Origin: Acidovorax delafieldii
GTDB lineage: Bacteria; Pseudomonadota; Gammaproteobacteria; Burkholderiales; Burkholderiaceae_C
Assembly: GCF_007993815.1 (NCBI RefSeq)
Contig: NZ_VJWE01000019.1
Span: 176,480-240,479, forward strand
DNA: 64,000 nt
Reading direction: 5' to 3'
The notes under the pieces: generated by a model
What the model saw: the letters and a program-made list of their open reading frames with translations, nothing else
The model's database searches: none
What the model was told of the DNA's origin: nothing
In this document: positions 16,767 to 27,365 of the stretch, in pieces
Numbering within the stretch: the stretch's first letter is position 1
How the letters are laid out: each line of letters opens with the position of its first letter
Position numbers and translations under genes: made by a program

Positions 16767-17518
16767 GCCGGATCGATCTTGGGTGGCAGCAGCTCGTTCC
16801 AGTATACGGGCTCAAATCTCCAGGGGATGGCAGGCTGTTGTCGCGCTTTGTCCACATGTACCAGGAAATCGGCGCGGGGTATTTCCCGGCCGCCCAGGGA
16901 GGTCAGGTGCCGCGTATTCTGCTGGCAGTCAATCAAGGTGATGCCATGACGGCGGCACAGGCAGACCAAGGCTGCAAGAGCGATCTTGGAGGCGTCGGTC
17001 GCATGGGCAAACATGGATTCTCCGAACACCGCACGACCCAGCGCCACGCAGTACAGGCCCCCTATGAGTTGGTCGTCCACCCAGGTTTCCACGCTGTGGG
17101 CATGGCCTGCTCGGTGTAAATCAGTGTAGGCGTTCACCATCTCCGGCACGATCCAGGTTCCAGCCTGGCCCTCGCGTTCCTTGGTGGCACAAGCCGTGAT
17201 GACGTCATGGAATGCGCTATCGACGCGTATTTCGCAATGCGCCTGTCTGCGAAACGCCTGCAGCCGTTTGTTCAGTGATCGATGCAGCCGAAATTCCGAC
17301 ACTGGCAGCACCATGCGCGGATCGGGTGCCCACCACAGGATGGGTTGCCCAGGGCCATACCAGGGAAAAGTACCCTGCGCATACGCGGCACGGAGGCTGT
17401 CCACATCCAGTGCACCACCTGCCGCCAGCAGTCCCGGCGCAGGGTCGCCCTCTCCCCACGCAAGGGTCGGGGCTGGAAGGGGGGCGTCAGGTTCGAGCCA
17501 GGGGAGTTGCGCGGGCAT
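16763..17518 (-). CDS. aat: Leucyl/phenylalanyl-tRNA-protein transferase
   Basis: A 251-residue enzyme that adds Leu or Phe from aminoacyl-tRNA to proteins with N-terminal Arg or Lys, in the ClpS/ClpAP N-degron pathway. Family motifs are seen: [20 protein letters not shown], and later [19 protein letters not shown] followed by [19 protein letters not shown]. The start at 17518 ([11 protein letters not shown]) is chosen because family members begin there; a longer frame to 17602 would read into the terminator hairpin of the tRNA gene. It overlaps bpt by 4 bases. Confidence 0.95.
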   Translation of the reverse strand: MPAQLPWLEPDAPLPAPTLAWGEGDPAPGLLAAGGALDVDSLRAAYAQGTFPWYGPGQPILWWAPDPRMVLPVSEFRLHRSLNKRLQAFRRQAHCEIRVDSAFHDVITACATKEREGQAGTWIVPEMVNAYTDLHRAGHAHSVETWVDDQLIGGLYCVALGRAVFGESMFAHATDASKIALAALVCLCRRHGITLIDCQQNTRHLTSLGGREIPRADFLVHVDKARQQPAIPWRFEPVYWNELLPPKIDPA

Positions 17519-17590
17519 GCGGGCGTGTGTCGCAAAGGCACTATTGTCTGGCAAGCACTGGCGCGCTGCGTGATGGGGTTTCGGCCAACA

Positions 17591-17625
17591 AAAAAGCCCC
17601 ACACTCAGAAAGTGTGGGGCTTTTT
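17591..17625 (-). terminator. Terminator between aat and first tRNA-Asn
   Basis: AAAAAGCCCCACACT (17591-17605), CAGAA loop, AGTGTGGGGCTTTTT (17611-17625): a perfect 15-bp stem with T tracts on both strands. It terminates tRNA transcription on the minus strand. Confidence 0.9.
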
Positions 17626-17630
17626 CAGAT

Positions 17631-17706
17631 TGGCTCCTCGACCTGGGCTCGAACCAGGGACCTACGGATTAACAGTCCGGCGCTCTACCGACTGAGCTAT
17701 CGAGGA
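17631..17706 (-). tRNA. tRNA-Asn (GTT), copy 1
   Basis: 76 nt on the minus strand from TCCTCGA at 17706 to the encoded CCA at 17631. The acceptor stem TCCTCGA/TCGAGGA is perfect, the T-loop is GGTTCGAGCCC-like, and the anticodon loop CTGTTAA gives GTT for Asn. It closely resembles E. coli tRNA-Asn and is identical to copy 2. Confidence 0.97.
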
Positions 17707-17734
17707 ATGATCGGTATCTATCAACTGACTAATT

Positions 17735-17764
17735 AAAAGGCCCCGCTTTTTTCATGCAGGGCCT
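17735..17764 (-). terminator. Terminator between the two tRNA-Asn genes
   Basis: On the minus strand AGGCCCTGC (17764-17756) pairs with GCGGGGCCT (17746-17738), one G-T pair, followed by TTTTAATT. Each tRNA gene thus has its own terminator. Confidence 0.75.
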
Positions 17765-17773
17765 GCAAATTCT

Positions 17774-17849
17774 TGGCTCCTCGACCTGGGCTCGAACCAG
17801 GGACCTACGGATTAACAGTCCGGCGCTCTACCGACTGAGCTATCGAGGA
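17774..17849 (-). tRNA. tRNA-Asn (GTT), copy 2
   Basis: Identical in sequence to copy 1, 67 bp upstream of it on the minus strand. 76 nt with encoded CCA (17774-17776). Confidence 0.97.
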
Positions 17850-17860
17850 ACAAGACTTAG

Positions 17861-17866
17861 ATTATA
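17861..17866 (-). promoter_or_regulatory. -10 box of tRNA-Asn promoter
   Basis: The minus strand reads TATAAT at 17866-17861, about 12 bp before the tRNA 5' end. The -35 region is not a clear consensus (GATTCG at 17-bp spacing). Confidence 0.55.
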
Positions 17867-18013
17867 TACACAAAAATTGTCCCGAATCCACAAAACTGAC
17901 TGCATCGGTTCGCAAACCCACGCGCCAACCTGAAGCCGCATGGCGCGATATGCTGGGCACCCTGCTGCCAATTTGGCGGTCTGTGCCTTGTCTCCAAGCC
18001 TGTCTCATATTTC

Positions 18014-18553
18014 ATGACCATCCACACCATTTTGAAAATGGGCGACCCCCGCCTGCTGCGCGTGGCGCAGCCTGTCACTGCGTTCGACACTGACGAGTTG
18101 CATCAGCTGGTGCGGGATATGTTCGAGACCATGGCCTCCGTGAACGGAGCCGGCCTTGCCGCGCCGCAGATTGGGGTAGATCTGCAACTGGTGATCTTTG
18201 GTTCCAACGACCGCAATCCGCGCTATCCGGATCGGCCGCTTGTGCCGCCCACCGTACTGCTCAACCCGGTGATCACGCCCCTGGGGGTGGAAGAAGAGGA
18301 AGACTGGGAGGGTTGCCTCTCCGTGCCCGGTTTGCGCGGCAAGGTGCCCCGCTGGTCGCGCATCCGCTACACAGGCTTCGATTTGTACGGCGACCCCATT
18401 GACCGCACGGTAGATGGCTTCCATGCGCGTGTCGTACAGCACGAATGCGACCACCTGATCGGCAAGCTGTATCCCATGCGGGTGCGTGATTTCACGCAGT
18501 TCGGTTTTACCGAGGTGCTGTTCCCTGAGATCAGTGCCACCGAAGACGACTGA
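18014..18553 (+). CDS. def: Peptide deformylase
   Basis: A 179-residue metalloenzyme that removes the formyl group from the N-terminal Met of new proteins. All three deformylase motifs are present: [10 protein letters not shown] (45-54), EGCLSVPG with metal ligand C101, and QHECDHLIG with H143, E144 and H147. An acidic stretch EEEEDWEG precedes motif 2. It stands alone between the tRNA genes and glnD, which converges on it. Methionine aminopeptidase (map), the next enzyme in N-terminal processing, is 2.7 kb away. Confidence 0.96.
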   Translation: MTIHTILKMGDPRLLRVAQPVTAFDTDELHQLVRDMFETMASVNGAGLAAPQIGVDLQLVIFGSNDRNPRYPDRPLVPPTVLLNPVITPLGVEEEEDWEGCLSVPGLRGKVPRWSRIRYTGFDLYGDPIDRTVDGFHARVVQHECDHLIGKLYPMRVRDFTQFGFTEVLFPEISATEDD

Positions 18554-18586
18554 TAGGGATCCTCTCCTGGGCCTATCCCTGCGCGG

Positions 18587-21187
18587 TCAGGACGACAGTT
18601 CCTGCAGCAGCTCGGTCTCGATCTGGATCTGGCGGGCGTTGTTCTGCAGCTCTGGGCCCTGGATGAGAAAGGTGTCTTCCACCCGCTCGCCCAGGGTACT
18701 GACCTTGGCCAGTTGCACGCTCAGGTGGTGCTGCGCCAGGATGCGTGCCACGAGATAGAGCAGACCGGCACGGTCGCTGGCCGAGATCGCCAGCAGCCAG
18801 CGCTGCGCCTTTTCGTCGGGGCGCAAGGTCACCCGGGGCGCTACGGGAAAGCTCTTGACCCGGCGTGACACCCGCTTGCGGGTGGGTTCTGGCAAAGGGC
18901 CGCCTTCCTCGATCACGCGCATCAGGTCGCTCTCCACCATGTGGGTCAGCTCGCGGTAGTGTCCGGGCTGCTCCGATGCCGAAGAGGCCACAACCTGAAA
19001 GGTGTCCAGCGCATAGCCGTTGTTGGCGGTGTGCACCCGCGCATCGAGGATGCTGAAACCCACACGGTCGAAGTAGCCGCAGATGCGTGCAAACAGGTCG
19101 GCCTGGTCGGCGGCGTAGACCATCACCTGCAGCCCATCACCCGCCAGCGACTGGCGGGCGCGCACCACCGGCTTGGCCGTGCCCACATGGCGCGACAGGT
19201 GGCGTGTGTGCCAGGCAATGTCGGCAGCGTCGTGGCGCATGAAATAGCTCACATCCAGCGTGGCCCACAGCGCCTTGTGCGCTTCAAAGGGCAGGGCGTT
19301 GAGCGCCAGCAGTACCAGCGCGTCGCGCTTGCGGGCTTCGATTTCGGCCGCAGCATCGGGTGCGCGGCCACCCAGGGTGCGCAGCGTGGCGCGGTACAGG
19401 TCTTCCAGCAGCTTGCCTTTCCAGGCATTCCAGACCTTGGGGCTGGTGCCGCGGATGTCCGCTACCGTGAGCAGGTACATGGCCGTGAGGTTGCGTTCGT
19501 TGCCCACGCGGCGTGCAAAGGCAGCAATCACATCGGGGTCGCTCAGGTCCTGCTTTTGCGCCACAGTGCTCATGGTCAGGTGCTCACGCACCAGAAACTC
19601 GATGAGCCGGCCATCTTCGCGGTCCACGCCGTGCTGGCGGCAAAAGCGCCGTACTTCTTCTGCGCCGATTTGCGAGTGGTCGCCACCGCGTCCCTTGCCA
19701 ATGTCATGGAAAAGCGCCGCCACATACAAAATCCAGGGCTTGTCCCAGCCGCCCGCCAGCTGCGAGCAAAAGGGGTATTCGTGCGCATGCTCGGCCATGA
19801 AGAAGCGGCGCACGTTGCGCAGCACCATCAGAATGTGCTGGTCCACCGTGTAGACGTGGAACAGGTCATGCTGCATCTGCCCCACGATGCGACGGAACGG
19901 CCACAGGTAGCGGCCTAGCACCGAGGTCTGGTTCATCAACCGCATGGCGTGCGTGATGCCCGAGGGCTGCTGCAGGATGCGCATGAAGGCATCGCGGTTG
20001 ACCGGGTCTCGACGGAAGGCGCTGTCCATCACGCCGCGTGCGTTGTACAGCGCACGCAAGGTGCGCGCCGACAGGTCCTTGAGCCCGACCGTGGTCTGGT
20101 AGAGCAGGAAGGTCTCCAGGATCGCGTGCGGGTCGCGGGTGTAAAGGTCGTCGCTGGCCACCTCGATAAGACCCGCCTTCTCAAAGAACCGTTCGTTGAT
20201 CGGACGCGGCTCATGGGTCGATGGGTTCAGGCGCTCTTCAATGTTGAGCAGCAGGATCTGGCTGAGTTGCGACACGGCCTTCGCTGCCCAGTAGTACCGC
20301 CGCATCAGACTTTCGCTGGCCCGCATGGGCAGGCGCGAGCCATCGGGTGCTTGCGAGCGGTAGCCGAACGACTCGGCCACGGCGGTCTGCAAGTCGAACA
20401 CCAGCCGGTCTTCGTGCCGCCCGGCCGCTGCATGCAGGCGGGCACGGATCAGGCACAGCAGCGCCTCGTTGCGCTCGATCTGGCGCACTTCGAAGGCCGT
20501 GGCCAGGCCACTGGTGGCCAGTTCCTTCCAGTTGCTGCCCAGCCCGGCAGCCTGCGACACCCACAGGATCATCTGCAGGTCCCGCAGCCCGCCGGGCGAC
20601 TCCTTGCAATTGGGCTCCAGCGAATAGGGCGTGTTCTCGTACTTGGTGTGGCGCTGGCGCATCTCCAGGGTCTTGGCGACCAGAAACGCCTGGGGGTTCA
20701 TCTGCGCGCGGTACTGGCGCTGGAATTCTGCAAACAGCGCGGCGCTGCCGCACACCAGCCGCGATTCGAGCAGCGAGGTCTGCACGGTGACATCGCCCGC
20801 GCTTTCGGCAAGGCATTCGGCCACCGTGCGCACGCTCGATCCGATCTCCAGGCCCGTGTCCCAGCAGCTACCGATGAAGCCTTCCAGTTTCGTGCGCAAG
20901 GCACTGCCGGCCTCGGGCGCCGTGCCGTCGGGCAGCAGCAGCAGGACATCGACATCGGAATAGGGGAACAACTGGTCGCGCCCAAATCCGCCGACGGCCA
21001 CCAGGGCCATATCGTCGGGCAGCTCAGCACGCTGCCACAGGGTCTGCAGCAGGTTGCCCGCCAGCGACGACAGCTTGCGCAGCAGCACACGGATGCCGCG
21101 TGTCGATGCGCCGGTGGATTGCATGGCCGCCAGCAGCGCGGCCTTGTCGCTGCGGTAGGCGTCGCGCAGGGCATGGAGTTCAGTCAT
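18587..21187 (-). CDS. glnD: [Protein-PII] uridylyltransferase / uridylyl-removing enzyme
   Basis: An 866-residue bifunctional sensor of glutamine that uridylylates PII (Y51) under nitrogen limitation and removes UMP when glutamine is high. Domains: nucleotidyltransferase with GGFGR at 66-70 and [10 protein letters not shown] at 77-86; PII-UTase helper domain; HD phosphohydrolase with [15 protein letters not shown]; two C-terminal ACT domains ([18 protein letters not shown] and [19 protein letters not shown]). Length fits the family (about 850-900). It lies 95 bp downstream of map on the same strand. Its likely substrate is the PII protein at 3040-3378. Confidence 0.96.
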   Translation of the reverse strand: MTELHALRDAYRSDKAALLAAMQSTGASTRGIRVLLRKLSSLAGNLLQTLWQRAELPDDMALVAVGGFGRDQLFPYSDVDVLLLLPDGTAPEAGSALRTKLEGFIGSCWDTGLEIGSSVRTVAECLAESAGDVTVQTSLLESRLVCGSAALFAEFQRQYRAQMNPQAFLVAKTLEMRQRHTKYENTPYSLEPNCKESPGGLRDLQMILWVSQAAGLGSNWKELATSGLATAFEVRQIERNEALLCLIRARLHAAAGRHEDRLVFDLQTAVAESFGYRSQAPDGSRLPMRASESLMRRYYWAAKAVSQLSQILLLNIEERLNPSTHEPRPINERFFEKAGLIEVASDDLYTRDPHAILETFLLYQTTVGLKDLSARTLRALYNARGVMDSAFRRDPVNRDAFMRILQQPSGITHAMRLMNQTSVLGRYLWPFRRIVGQMQHDLFHVYTVDQHILMVLRNVRRFFMAEHAHEYPFCSQLAGGWDKPWILYVAALFHDIGKGRGGDHSQIGAEEVRRFCRQHGVDREDGRLIEFLVREHLTMSTVAQKQDLSDPDVIAAFARRVGNERNLTAMYLLTVADIRGTSPKVWNAWKGKLLEDLYRATLRTLGGRAPDAAAEIEARKRDALVLLALNALPFEAHKALWATLDVSYFMRHDAADIAWHTRHLSRHVGTAKPVVRARQSLAGDGLQVMVYAADQADLFARICGYFDRVGFSILDARVHTANNGYALDTFQVVASSASEQPGHYRELTHMVESDLMRVIEEGGPLPEPTRKRVSRRVKSFPVAPRVTLRPDEKAQRWLLAISASDRAGLLYLVARILAQHHLSVQLAKVSTLGERVEDTFLIQGPELQNNARQIQIETELLQELSS

Positions 21188-21282
21188 GGTCGGTAAGTAT
21201 CGTGGGAGGCCATGAAAAAGCCATGCAAGAGTTGTGCAAGCGGCTGCCCTTTTGCGCGGGAACCGGTGGCCCGGCGCTCACC

Positions 21283-22098
21283 TCAGGTCTTGGTGGCGGT
21301 CACAAAGGACGGCAGCGGGGGCGAACCCGCTGACAACGTCATTACCTCGTAGCCCGTGGGCGTGACCAGTACCGTGTGCTCCCACTGGGCCGACAGGCTG
21401 TGGTCCTTGGTCACGATGGTCCAGCCGTCGTTGCCAAATTCCTTCACTTCGCGGCGGCCGGCATTGATCATGGGCTCGATGGTGAACACCATGCCGGGTA
21501 CCAGTTCTTCGAGCGTGCCGGGCTTGCCATAGTGCAACACCTGGGGTTCTTCGTGGAACTTTTGGCCAATGCCGTGGCCGCAGAACTCGCGCACCACCGA
21601 GAAGCCGTGCCCTTCGGCAAACTTCTGGATCGCGTGGCCGATATCCCCCAGCCGCGCGCCTGGCTTGACCTGCACGATGCCATGCCACATGGCTTCAAAC
21701 GTCAGCGCTGACAGGCGCTTGGCGGCGATCGAGCATTCGCCGATCAGGAACATACGGCTGTTGTCGCCGTACCAGCCGTCCTTGGTGATCACGGTCACGT
21801 CCACATTGACGATGTCGCCCTTCTTGAGCGGCTTGTCGTTGGGGATGCCGTGGCACACCACATGGTTGACCGACGTGCACAGCGACGCCGGGTAGGGCGG
21901 GTAGCCCGGTGGCTGGTAGCCCACGGTGGCCGAGATGGTGCCCTGCTGGGCCATGCATTCGGCGCCCAGGCGGTCGATCTCTTTGGTGGTGATGCCGGGC
22001 TTGATGTGCGGCGTGATGTAGTCCAGCACTTCGGAGGCCAGGCGGCAGGCCACGCGCATGCCCTCGATGTCCTCGGCGCTTTTGATGGTGATGCTCAT
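21283..22098 (-). CDS. map: Methionine aminopeptidase, type I
   Basis: A 271-residue enzyme that removes the initiator Met after deformylation. Metal ligands of the pita-bread fold are visible in order: [20 protein letters not shown] with two Asp, [15 protein letters not shown] with His, FTIEPMIN with Glu and [10 protein letters not shown] with Glu. [14 protein letters not shown] holds the substrate-binding His. The start at 22098 ([15 protein letters not shown]) is chosen since family members begin there and the upstream in-frame extension is not conserved-looking. It is divergent from purL. Confidence 0.96.
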   Translation of the reverse strand: MSITIKSAEDIEGMRVACRLASEVLDYITPHIKPGITTKEIDRLGAECMAQQGTISATVGYQPPGYPPYPASLCTSVNHVVCHGIPNDKPLKKGDIVNVDVTVITKDGWYGDNSRMFLIGECSIAAKRLSALTFEAMWHGIVQVKPGARLGDIGHAIQKFAEGHGFSVVREFCGHGIGQKFHEEPQVLHYGKPGTLEELVPGMVFTIEPMINAGRREVKEFGNDGWTIVTKDHSLSAQWEHTVLVTPTGYEVMTLSAGSPPLPSFVTATKT

Positions 22099-22235
22099 GC
22101 CGCAATTATCCCATCGGCCCCCCAGCCGCGCAGGCGGCCTGGGCTTGCCCGGTAAAATGGAGGGCTCCGGTGCTGGTTGCACGCTGGCACCCGGAGCCAC
22201 CCTCTACCCCTGACACCCCCCAACAGGCCGCTACC

Positions 22236-25200
22236 GTGACCTTGCACATGACCACGCTGGCGGGCGGCAACGCCCTCAGCTCCTTCCGCGCTCAGCAACT
22301 TCAACCCGCCCTGGAGGCGATCCACCCCAAGATCAGCGGCATTGCAGCGCGTTTCGTGCATCTGGTCGCCACCGATGCGGCCCCCACGCCCGCCGAACAA
22401 GAACGTCTGGCTGCGCTGCTGACCTACGGCGACCCCTACGCAGGCCCCGAAGATGGCGCCGTGCTCATCGTCACGCCTCGCCTGGGTACCCTGTCGCCCT
22501 GGGCCTCCAAGGCCACCGACATTGCGCGCAACTGCGGCATCGCCATCCGCCGCGTCGAGCGAATCACCGAATACCGCATCAGCCTGAAATCGGGCCTGCT
22601 GGGCAAGACACCGGAGTTGACCGCTGAGCAACTGAGCCAGATTGCCGCACTGCTGCACGACCGCATGACCGAATCGGTTGTGGCCGACCGCAGCGCCGCC
22701 GCCGCGCTGTTCACCGAACTGCAGCCCGCCCCCATGGAGCATGTGGATGTGCTGACCGGTGGCCCCGAACAAGGACGAAAGGCGCTCGAAGCCGCCAACA
22801 CCCGCTTCGGCCTGGCGCTGGCCGACGATGAAATCGACTACCTCGTGACCGCCTTCACGGGCCTGAAGCGCAACCCCACTGATGTGGAGTTGATGATGTT
22901 CGCGCAGGCCAACAGCGAGCACTGCCGTCATAAGATCTTCAACGCCCAGTTCACCATCGACGGCGTGGCGCAGGACAAGAGCCTGTTCGGCATGATCCGC
23001 AATACGCACCAGCTGGCGCCCCAGCACACGGTGATTGCGTATTCGGACAACGCCTCGGTCATGGAAGGCCATCAGGTCGAGCGTTTTGTAGCCAAAATGG
23101 CCGCAAGCGCTAGTGAATCATGCGCTAATAGCTATCAAAAAAGTAGCGTCACCCAGCATGTGCTGATGAAGGTGGAAACGCACAACCACCCCACGGCCAT
23201 TTCGCCCTTCCCGGGCGCATCGACCGGCGCGGGCGGCGAGATCCGTGACGAAGGCGCCACCGGCCGGGGCTCCAAGCCCAAGGCGGGCCTCACAGGCTTC
23301 ACCGTGTCCAAGCTCTGGGGCAGCACCGTGGGCAAGCCCGAGCACATTGCCAGCCCGCTGCAGATCATGGTCGAAGGGCCCCTGGGCGGCGCCGCTTTCA
23401 ACAACGAGTTCGGCCGCCCCAACCTGAACGGCTACTTCCGCGAATACGAGCAGAACGTGGGTGGTGTGCAGCGCGGCTACCACAAGCCCATCATGATCGC
23501 GGGCGGTGTGGGCGTGATCGATGCCGAGCTGACCAAGAAAATCGAATTCCCCGCCGGCTCGCTGCTCATCCAGCTGGGCGGCCCCGGCATGCGCATCGGC
23601 ATGGGTGGCAGTGCCGCCAGCTCCATGGCCACCGGCACCAATGCGGCCGAGCTGGACTTTGACTCGGTGCAGCGCGGCAACCCCGAGATCGAGCGCCGTG
23701 CGCAAGAGGTCATCAACCACTGCTGGGCGCAGGGCAGCAACAATCCCATCCTCGCCATCCACGACGTGGGCGCGGGCGGTTTGTCCAACGCCTTCCCCGA
23801 GCTGACCAACGACGCTGGCCGTGGCGCCCGCTTTGACCTGCGCGCGGTGCAGCTCGAAGAGTCCGGCATGAGCCCGAAGGAAATCTGGAGCAACGAAAGC
23901 CAGGAACGCTATGTGCTGGCGATTGCGCCAGAATCGCTGGAGCAGTTCAAAGCCTTTTGTGAGCGCGAGCGCTGCCCGTTTGCCGTGATCGGCACGGCCA
24001 CCGAAGAGCGCCAGCTGGTGCTGCACGACCCTGCTGCTACGGCCGACGACCAGAAGCTGCCCGTGGACATGCCCATGAACGTGCTGTTGGGCAAGCCGCC
24101 CAAGATGCACCGTGACGTGAAGACCGTGGTGCGTGAATTCGCGCCCATGGACCTGACCGGCGTGCCGCTGCAAAAGGCCGTGATCGACGTGCTGGCCCAC
24201 CCCACGGTAGCCTCCAAGCGCTTCCTCATCACCATCGGAGACCGCACTGTGGGTGGCCTGAGCCACCGCGACCAGATGGTCGGTCCCTGGCAGGTGCCCG
24301 TGGCCGATTGCGCCGTGACCCTGGCCGACTACAAGGGCTTTGCGGGCGAGGCCATGAGCATGGGCGAGCGCACGCCGCTGGCCGCCATCAACGCGCCGGC
24401 TTCAGGCCGCATGGCCGTGGCCGAGGCCATCACCAACCTGCTGGCCGCCCCCATCGAGCTGCCGCGCGTGAAGCTGTCGGCCAACTGGATGGCCGCGTGT
24501 GGCGAGCCCGGCGAAGACGCTGCGCTCTACGAAACCGTGAAGGCCGTGGGCATGGAACTGTGCCCCGCGCTGGGCGTGTCCATTCCCGTGGGCAAGGACA
24601 GTCTGTCCATGCGCACGCAGTGGTCGGAAGGCAGCGACAAGAAGAAGGTCACGTCGCCCGTCAGCCTGATCGTGAGCGCCTTTGCTTCGCTGTCCGACGT
24701 GCGCGGCACGCTCACTCCCCAGCTCAACGCCACCGAGGCCGATACCACGCTGGTGCTGATCGACCTGGGCAAGGGCCAGAACCGCATGGGCGGCAGCATC
24801 CTGGGCCAGACGCTGGACCAAAGCGGCGATGTGGTGCCCGATGTAGACGACCCCAAAGACTTGGTTAACCTCGTCAACGCCGTGAACGCGCTGCGCGCCA
24901 AGGGCCAGATACTGGCCTATCACGACCGCAGCGATGGCGGCCTGCTGGCCGCTGCTGCCGAGATGGCGTTTGCGGGCCATGTGGGTGTGGCGCTGAATGT
25001 GGACTTGCTGGTCACCGAGGGTGATGGCATCAACGATAGCCGCATGGACACGGGCGATGCCAAGAACTGGGCGGGCCAAGTGGGCGCGCGCCGTGATGAG
25101 CTGACCCTCAAGGCCCTGTTCAACGAAGAGCTGGGCGTGCTGCTGCAGGTGCGCACCGCCGAGCGCAACGATGTGATGCAAACCTTGCGTGAGCATGGCC

Positions 25201-26255
25201 TGTCCAAGTTCAGCCACTTTGTGGGCAAGACACGCCCGGCATCGTCTGAGATCGACGCTGGCAAGGGCGAGCTGCAGGTCTGGCGCGATGCCAAGGCCGT
25301 GTTCAGTGCGCCGCTGGCCGACCTGCACCAAGTGTGGGACGCCGTGAGCTGGAAGATTTGCCAGCAGCGCGACAACCCCGCCAACGCCGATGCCGAACAC
25401 GCCGCAGCGGGCGAGCCCACCGACCCCGGCATGCATGTACACCTCACATTCGATGCCAAGGACAACGTGGCAGCGCCGTACTTGAACCTTGCCAAACCCA
25501 AGGTCGCCATCCTGCGCGAGCAGGGCGTGAACTCGCACATCGAGATGGCCTATGCCTTCACCGAGGCGGGCTTTGAGGCCTACGACGTGCACATGACCGA
25601 CCTGCAGACCGGCCGCGTCCAACTCCAAGACTTCAAGGGCGTGGTGGCCTGCGGCGGCTTCAGCTATGGCGACACGCTGGGCGCTGGCATTGGCTGGGCG
25701 CGGTCCATCACCTTCAACCCGGTGCTGGCCGCACAGTTCCAGGGCTTCTTCGGTCGCACCGACACGTTCGGCCTGGGCGTTTGCAACGGCTGCCAGATGT
25801 TTGCCGAGCTGGCCGACATCATCCCCGGCGCACAAGACTGGCCACGCTTCACCACCAACCAGAGCGAGCGCTTCGAGGCCCGCCTGTCGCTGGTGGAAGT
25901 GCTCGAATCTCCCAGCCTGTTCCTGCAAGGCATGGCAGGCAGCCGCCTGCCGATTGCGGTGGCACACGGCGAGGGCTATGCCAACTTCAAGTACCGGGGC
26001 AACGCCGGCAAGGCCATTGCTGCGATGCGCTACGTGGACAACCATGGCCGCGCGACGGAGCAGTACCCGTTCAACCCCAACGGCAGCGCGGGTGGCCTGA
26101 CGGCAGTGACCACGGCCGACGGCCGCTTCACGGCCATGATGCCGCACCCCGAGCGCGTGTTCCGCAACGTGCAGATGAGCTGGACCAGCGAAGACAAGGC
26201 GCAGTGCAGCGGCTGGATGCGCATCTGGCGCAACGCGCGCAAGTGGGTGGGGTAG
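22236..26255 (+). CDS. purL: Phosphoribosylformylglycinamidine synthase
   Basis: A single-chain enzyme of about 1339 residues that converts FGAR to FGAM with ATP and glutamine in purine synthesis. The synthase domain has [20 protein letters not shown] and [12 protein letters not shown]. The C-terminal glutaminase has [15 protein letters not shown], the nucleophile Cys in [12 protein letters not shown], and the catalytic His/Glu in MPHPERVF. Start: GTG at 22236 ([17 protein letters not shown]) is chosen because family proteins begin about there. ATG at 22248 is possible, and a GTG at 22170 has a better ribosome-binding site (GGAGGG) but adds an unfamiliar leader. Residues about 285-305 are encoded by the dispersed repeat R3. 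Confidence 0.95.
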   Translation: MTLHMTTLAGGNALSSFRAQQLQPALEAIHPKISGIAARFVHLVATDAAPTPAEQERLAALLTYGDPYAGPEDGAVLIVTPRLGTLSPWASKATDIARNCGIAIRRVERITEYRISLKSGLLGKTPELTAEQLSQIAALLHDRMTESVVADRSAAAALFTELQPAPMEHVDVLTGGPEQGRKALEAANTRFGLALADDEIDYLVTAFTGLKRNPTDVELMMFAQANSEHCRHKIFNAQFTIDGVAQDKSLFGMIRNTHQLAPQHTVIAYSDNASVMEGHQVERFVAKMAASASESCANSYQKSSVTQHVLMKVETHNHPTAISPFPGASTGAGGEIRDEGATGRGSKPKAGLTGFTVSKLWGSTVGKPEHIASPLQIMVEGPLGGAAFNNEFGRPNLNGYFREYEQNVGGVQRGYHKPIMIAGGVGVIDAELTKKIEFPAGSLLIQLGGPGMRIGMGGSAASSMATGTNAAELDFDSVQRGNPEIERRAQEVINHCWAQGSNNPILAIHDVGAGGLSNAFPELTNDAGRGARFDLRAVQLEESGMSPKEIWSNESQERYVLAIAPESLEQFKAFCERERCPFAVIGTATEERQLVLHDPAATADDQKLPVDMPMNVLLGKPPKMHRDVKTVVREFAPMDLTGVPLQKAVIDVLAHPTVASKRFLITIGDRTVGGLSHRDQMVGPWQVPVADCAVTLADYKGFAGEAMSMGERTPLAAINAPASGRMAVAEAITNLLAAPIELPRVKLSANWMAACGEPGEDAALYETVKAVGMELCPALGVSIPVGKDSLSMRTQWSEGSDKKKVTSPVSLIVSAFASLSDVRGTLTPQLNATEADTTLVLIDLGKGQNRMGGSILGQTLDQSGDVVPDVDDPKDLVNLVNAVNALRAKGQILAYHDRSDGGLLAAAAEMAFAGHVGVALNVDLLVTEGDGINDSRMDTGDAKNWAGQVGARRDELTLKALFNEELGVLLQVRTAERNDVMQTLREHGLSKFSHFVGKTRPASSEIDAGKGELQVWRDAKAVFSAPLADLHQVWDAVSWKICQQRDNPANADAEHAAAGEPTDPGMHVHLTFDAKDNVAAPYLNLAKPKVAILREQGVNSHIEMAYAFTEAGFEAYDVHMTDLQTGRVQLQDFKGVVACGGFSYGDTLGAGIGWARSITFNPVLAAQFQGFFGRTDTFGLGVCNGCQMFAELADIIPGAQDWPRFTTNQSERFEARLSLVEVLESPSLFLQGMAGSRLPIAVAHGEGYANFKYRGNAGKAIAAMRYVDNHGRATEQYPFNPNGSAGGLTAVTTADGRFTAMMPHPERVFRNVQMSWTSEDKAQCSGWMRIWRNARKWVG
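23085..23150. repeat. Dispersed palindromic repeat, copy R3, inside purL
   Basis: Reads TGTAGCCAAAATGGCC, GCAAGCGCTAGTGAATC, ATGCGCTAATAGCTATC, AAAAAAGTAGC: the full order of family blocks. It is in frame and codes for [19 protein letters not shown], directly before the invariant [12 protein letters not shown] motif. The interval between the VxRF segment and that motif is about seven residues longer than in E. coli PurL. Confidence 0.75.
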
Positions 26256-26256
26256 C

Positions 26257-26375
26257 AGGGGGCATCCCCCTGAGCGGCTGCGCCGCTTCCCCCTTCTCTC
26301 GATTCGCTGCGCGAATCGGGAAGAGGGACGCAGCCCTCGCTGCGGGGCGGCCCTTGCTCGGCTGCCCTGGCGCTT
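26257..26375. repeat. Second repeat family, copy F2b, between convergent purL and methyltransferase
   Basis: It contains CCCCCTGAGCGGCTGCGCC and a perfect hairpin: CCCTTCTCTCGATTC (26291-26305), GCTGCGC loop, GAATCGGGAAGAGGG (26313-26327, one G-T pair). CGCTGCGGGGCGGCCCTTGC follows. The same ordered blocks occur at 3386-3529. The rest of the gap up to 26441 shows no gene. Confidence 0.6.
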
Positions 26376-26441
26376 AGGGTGCGCGGGCTCGGCGGTCTGA
26401 TGGTGGCGCTATCGCGCCGGGCCAACCCTTCAAAGTCGTGT

Positions 26442-27131
26442 TCAGGCCGCTGTTAAGGTGCGCTGGTACACCAGCAGTCGCCCTTTGTACGCCGGCACAT
26501 CGGCCAGGGCGGGGTGGTCCAGTCGCTCTTCGATCACATCGAAACGGTGCACAGCCATCTGCTTATGGAAGGTGGAGCGGTTGCCCCTGTTCGGGTCCAC
26601 GATCCAGATCTGCGCGCCGTCGCCTGCGTGGTGGTCCAGAAAGGTGGCCAGGGACGCACGAGCGTCGCGTTCGTACAGCACATCGCTGCCGATGATGAGG
26701 TCGAACTGGCCTTGCACCGCGTTGGCCGGTGCTGGCGCGTCCGAGCCCCACTGACCCGTGCGGTACTTCACGGGTGACAGGCCGTTCAAGCGCGCGTTTT
26801 CCTGCAGAAATTGTTGGGCCAGAGGATGGCAGTCGCTGGCAGTGACATCGATACCGCGCCGGTGGCACACCAGGCTGGCCAGACCCAGTCCGCAGCCGAT
26901 CTCCAGCACACGTTCGCCCGCCAGCAGGGGGCGGCTGGCCATGCGCTGAGCCAGCTGCGCGCCCGATGGCCACAACAGGCCGAAGAGGGGCCAGGCGGCC
27001 GATGAGATGCCCAGCGCCTCGGCGGCGCCCAGCGGGTCGGCAAACTGCTGCTTGTCCAGCAGCGACTGGATGATCAGGTCTGCCGCGCCGGTGATGGCGA
27101 TGTCTTCTTGCTTGGTCAGGTAGCCGGGCAT
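26442..27131 (-). CDS. Class I SAM-dependent methyltransferase, METTL/ETFB-KMT-like
   Basis: A 229-residue protein with the Rossmann methyltransferase fold: SAM motif I VLEIGCGLGLASLVCHRRG (about 77-95), the acidic loop VTASDCH, and DLIIGSDVLYERDA with the active-site segment. The layout resembles the lysine methyltransferase (METTL20/21, nicotinamide N-methyltransferase-like) group that modifies protein lysines, but the substrate cannot be read from sequence. It converges on purL. Upstream, 27132-27365 contains the divergent start of the DUF808 gene and no other frame of note. Confidence 0.8.
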   Translation of the reverse strand: MPGYLTKQEDIAITGAADLIIQSLLDKQQFADPLGAAEALGISSAAWPLFGLLWPSGAQLAQRMASRPLLAGERVLEIGCGLGLASLVCHRRGIDVTASDCHPLAQQFLQENARLNGLSPVKYRTGQWGSDAPAPANAVQGQFDLIIGSDVLYERDARASLATFLDHHAGDGAQIWIVDPNRGNRSTFHKQMAVHRFDVIEERLDHPALADVPAYKGRLLVYQRTLTAA

Positions 27132-27365
27132 GGCGTGGCGGTGAAGCCCGCAGAAGGCCCCATAGCGGGTAGTGGTTGAGCGCGCGAGTATGCGCCTTGT
27201 GGCTGGGCAGGCATGCCCGCAGGCAATGTGGGGCTATCTGCGAATGGCGTGGCCGCTGCACGACGATGGGGGCTTGCGCGGCGGTTGCCTGTGCGTTGCT
27301 ATAGTGCGGCGCACACCGGCGGCTTGTTCGCCGCATTTTTTTGCGACTCATCCCAAGGACTTCCC

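Noticed and set aside
17519..17602. N-terminal extension of aat to 17602
   Set aside because: The extra residues would be translated from the tRNA-Asn terminator hairpin and are not family-like; 17518 is preferred.
19949..21196. A 415-residue frame opposite glnD
   Set aside because: Antisense shadow; no recognisable domain.
24402..26147. A 581-residue open frame opposite purL
   Set aside because: Antisense artefact of a highly conserved gene; no domain.
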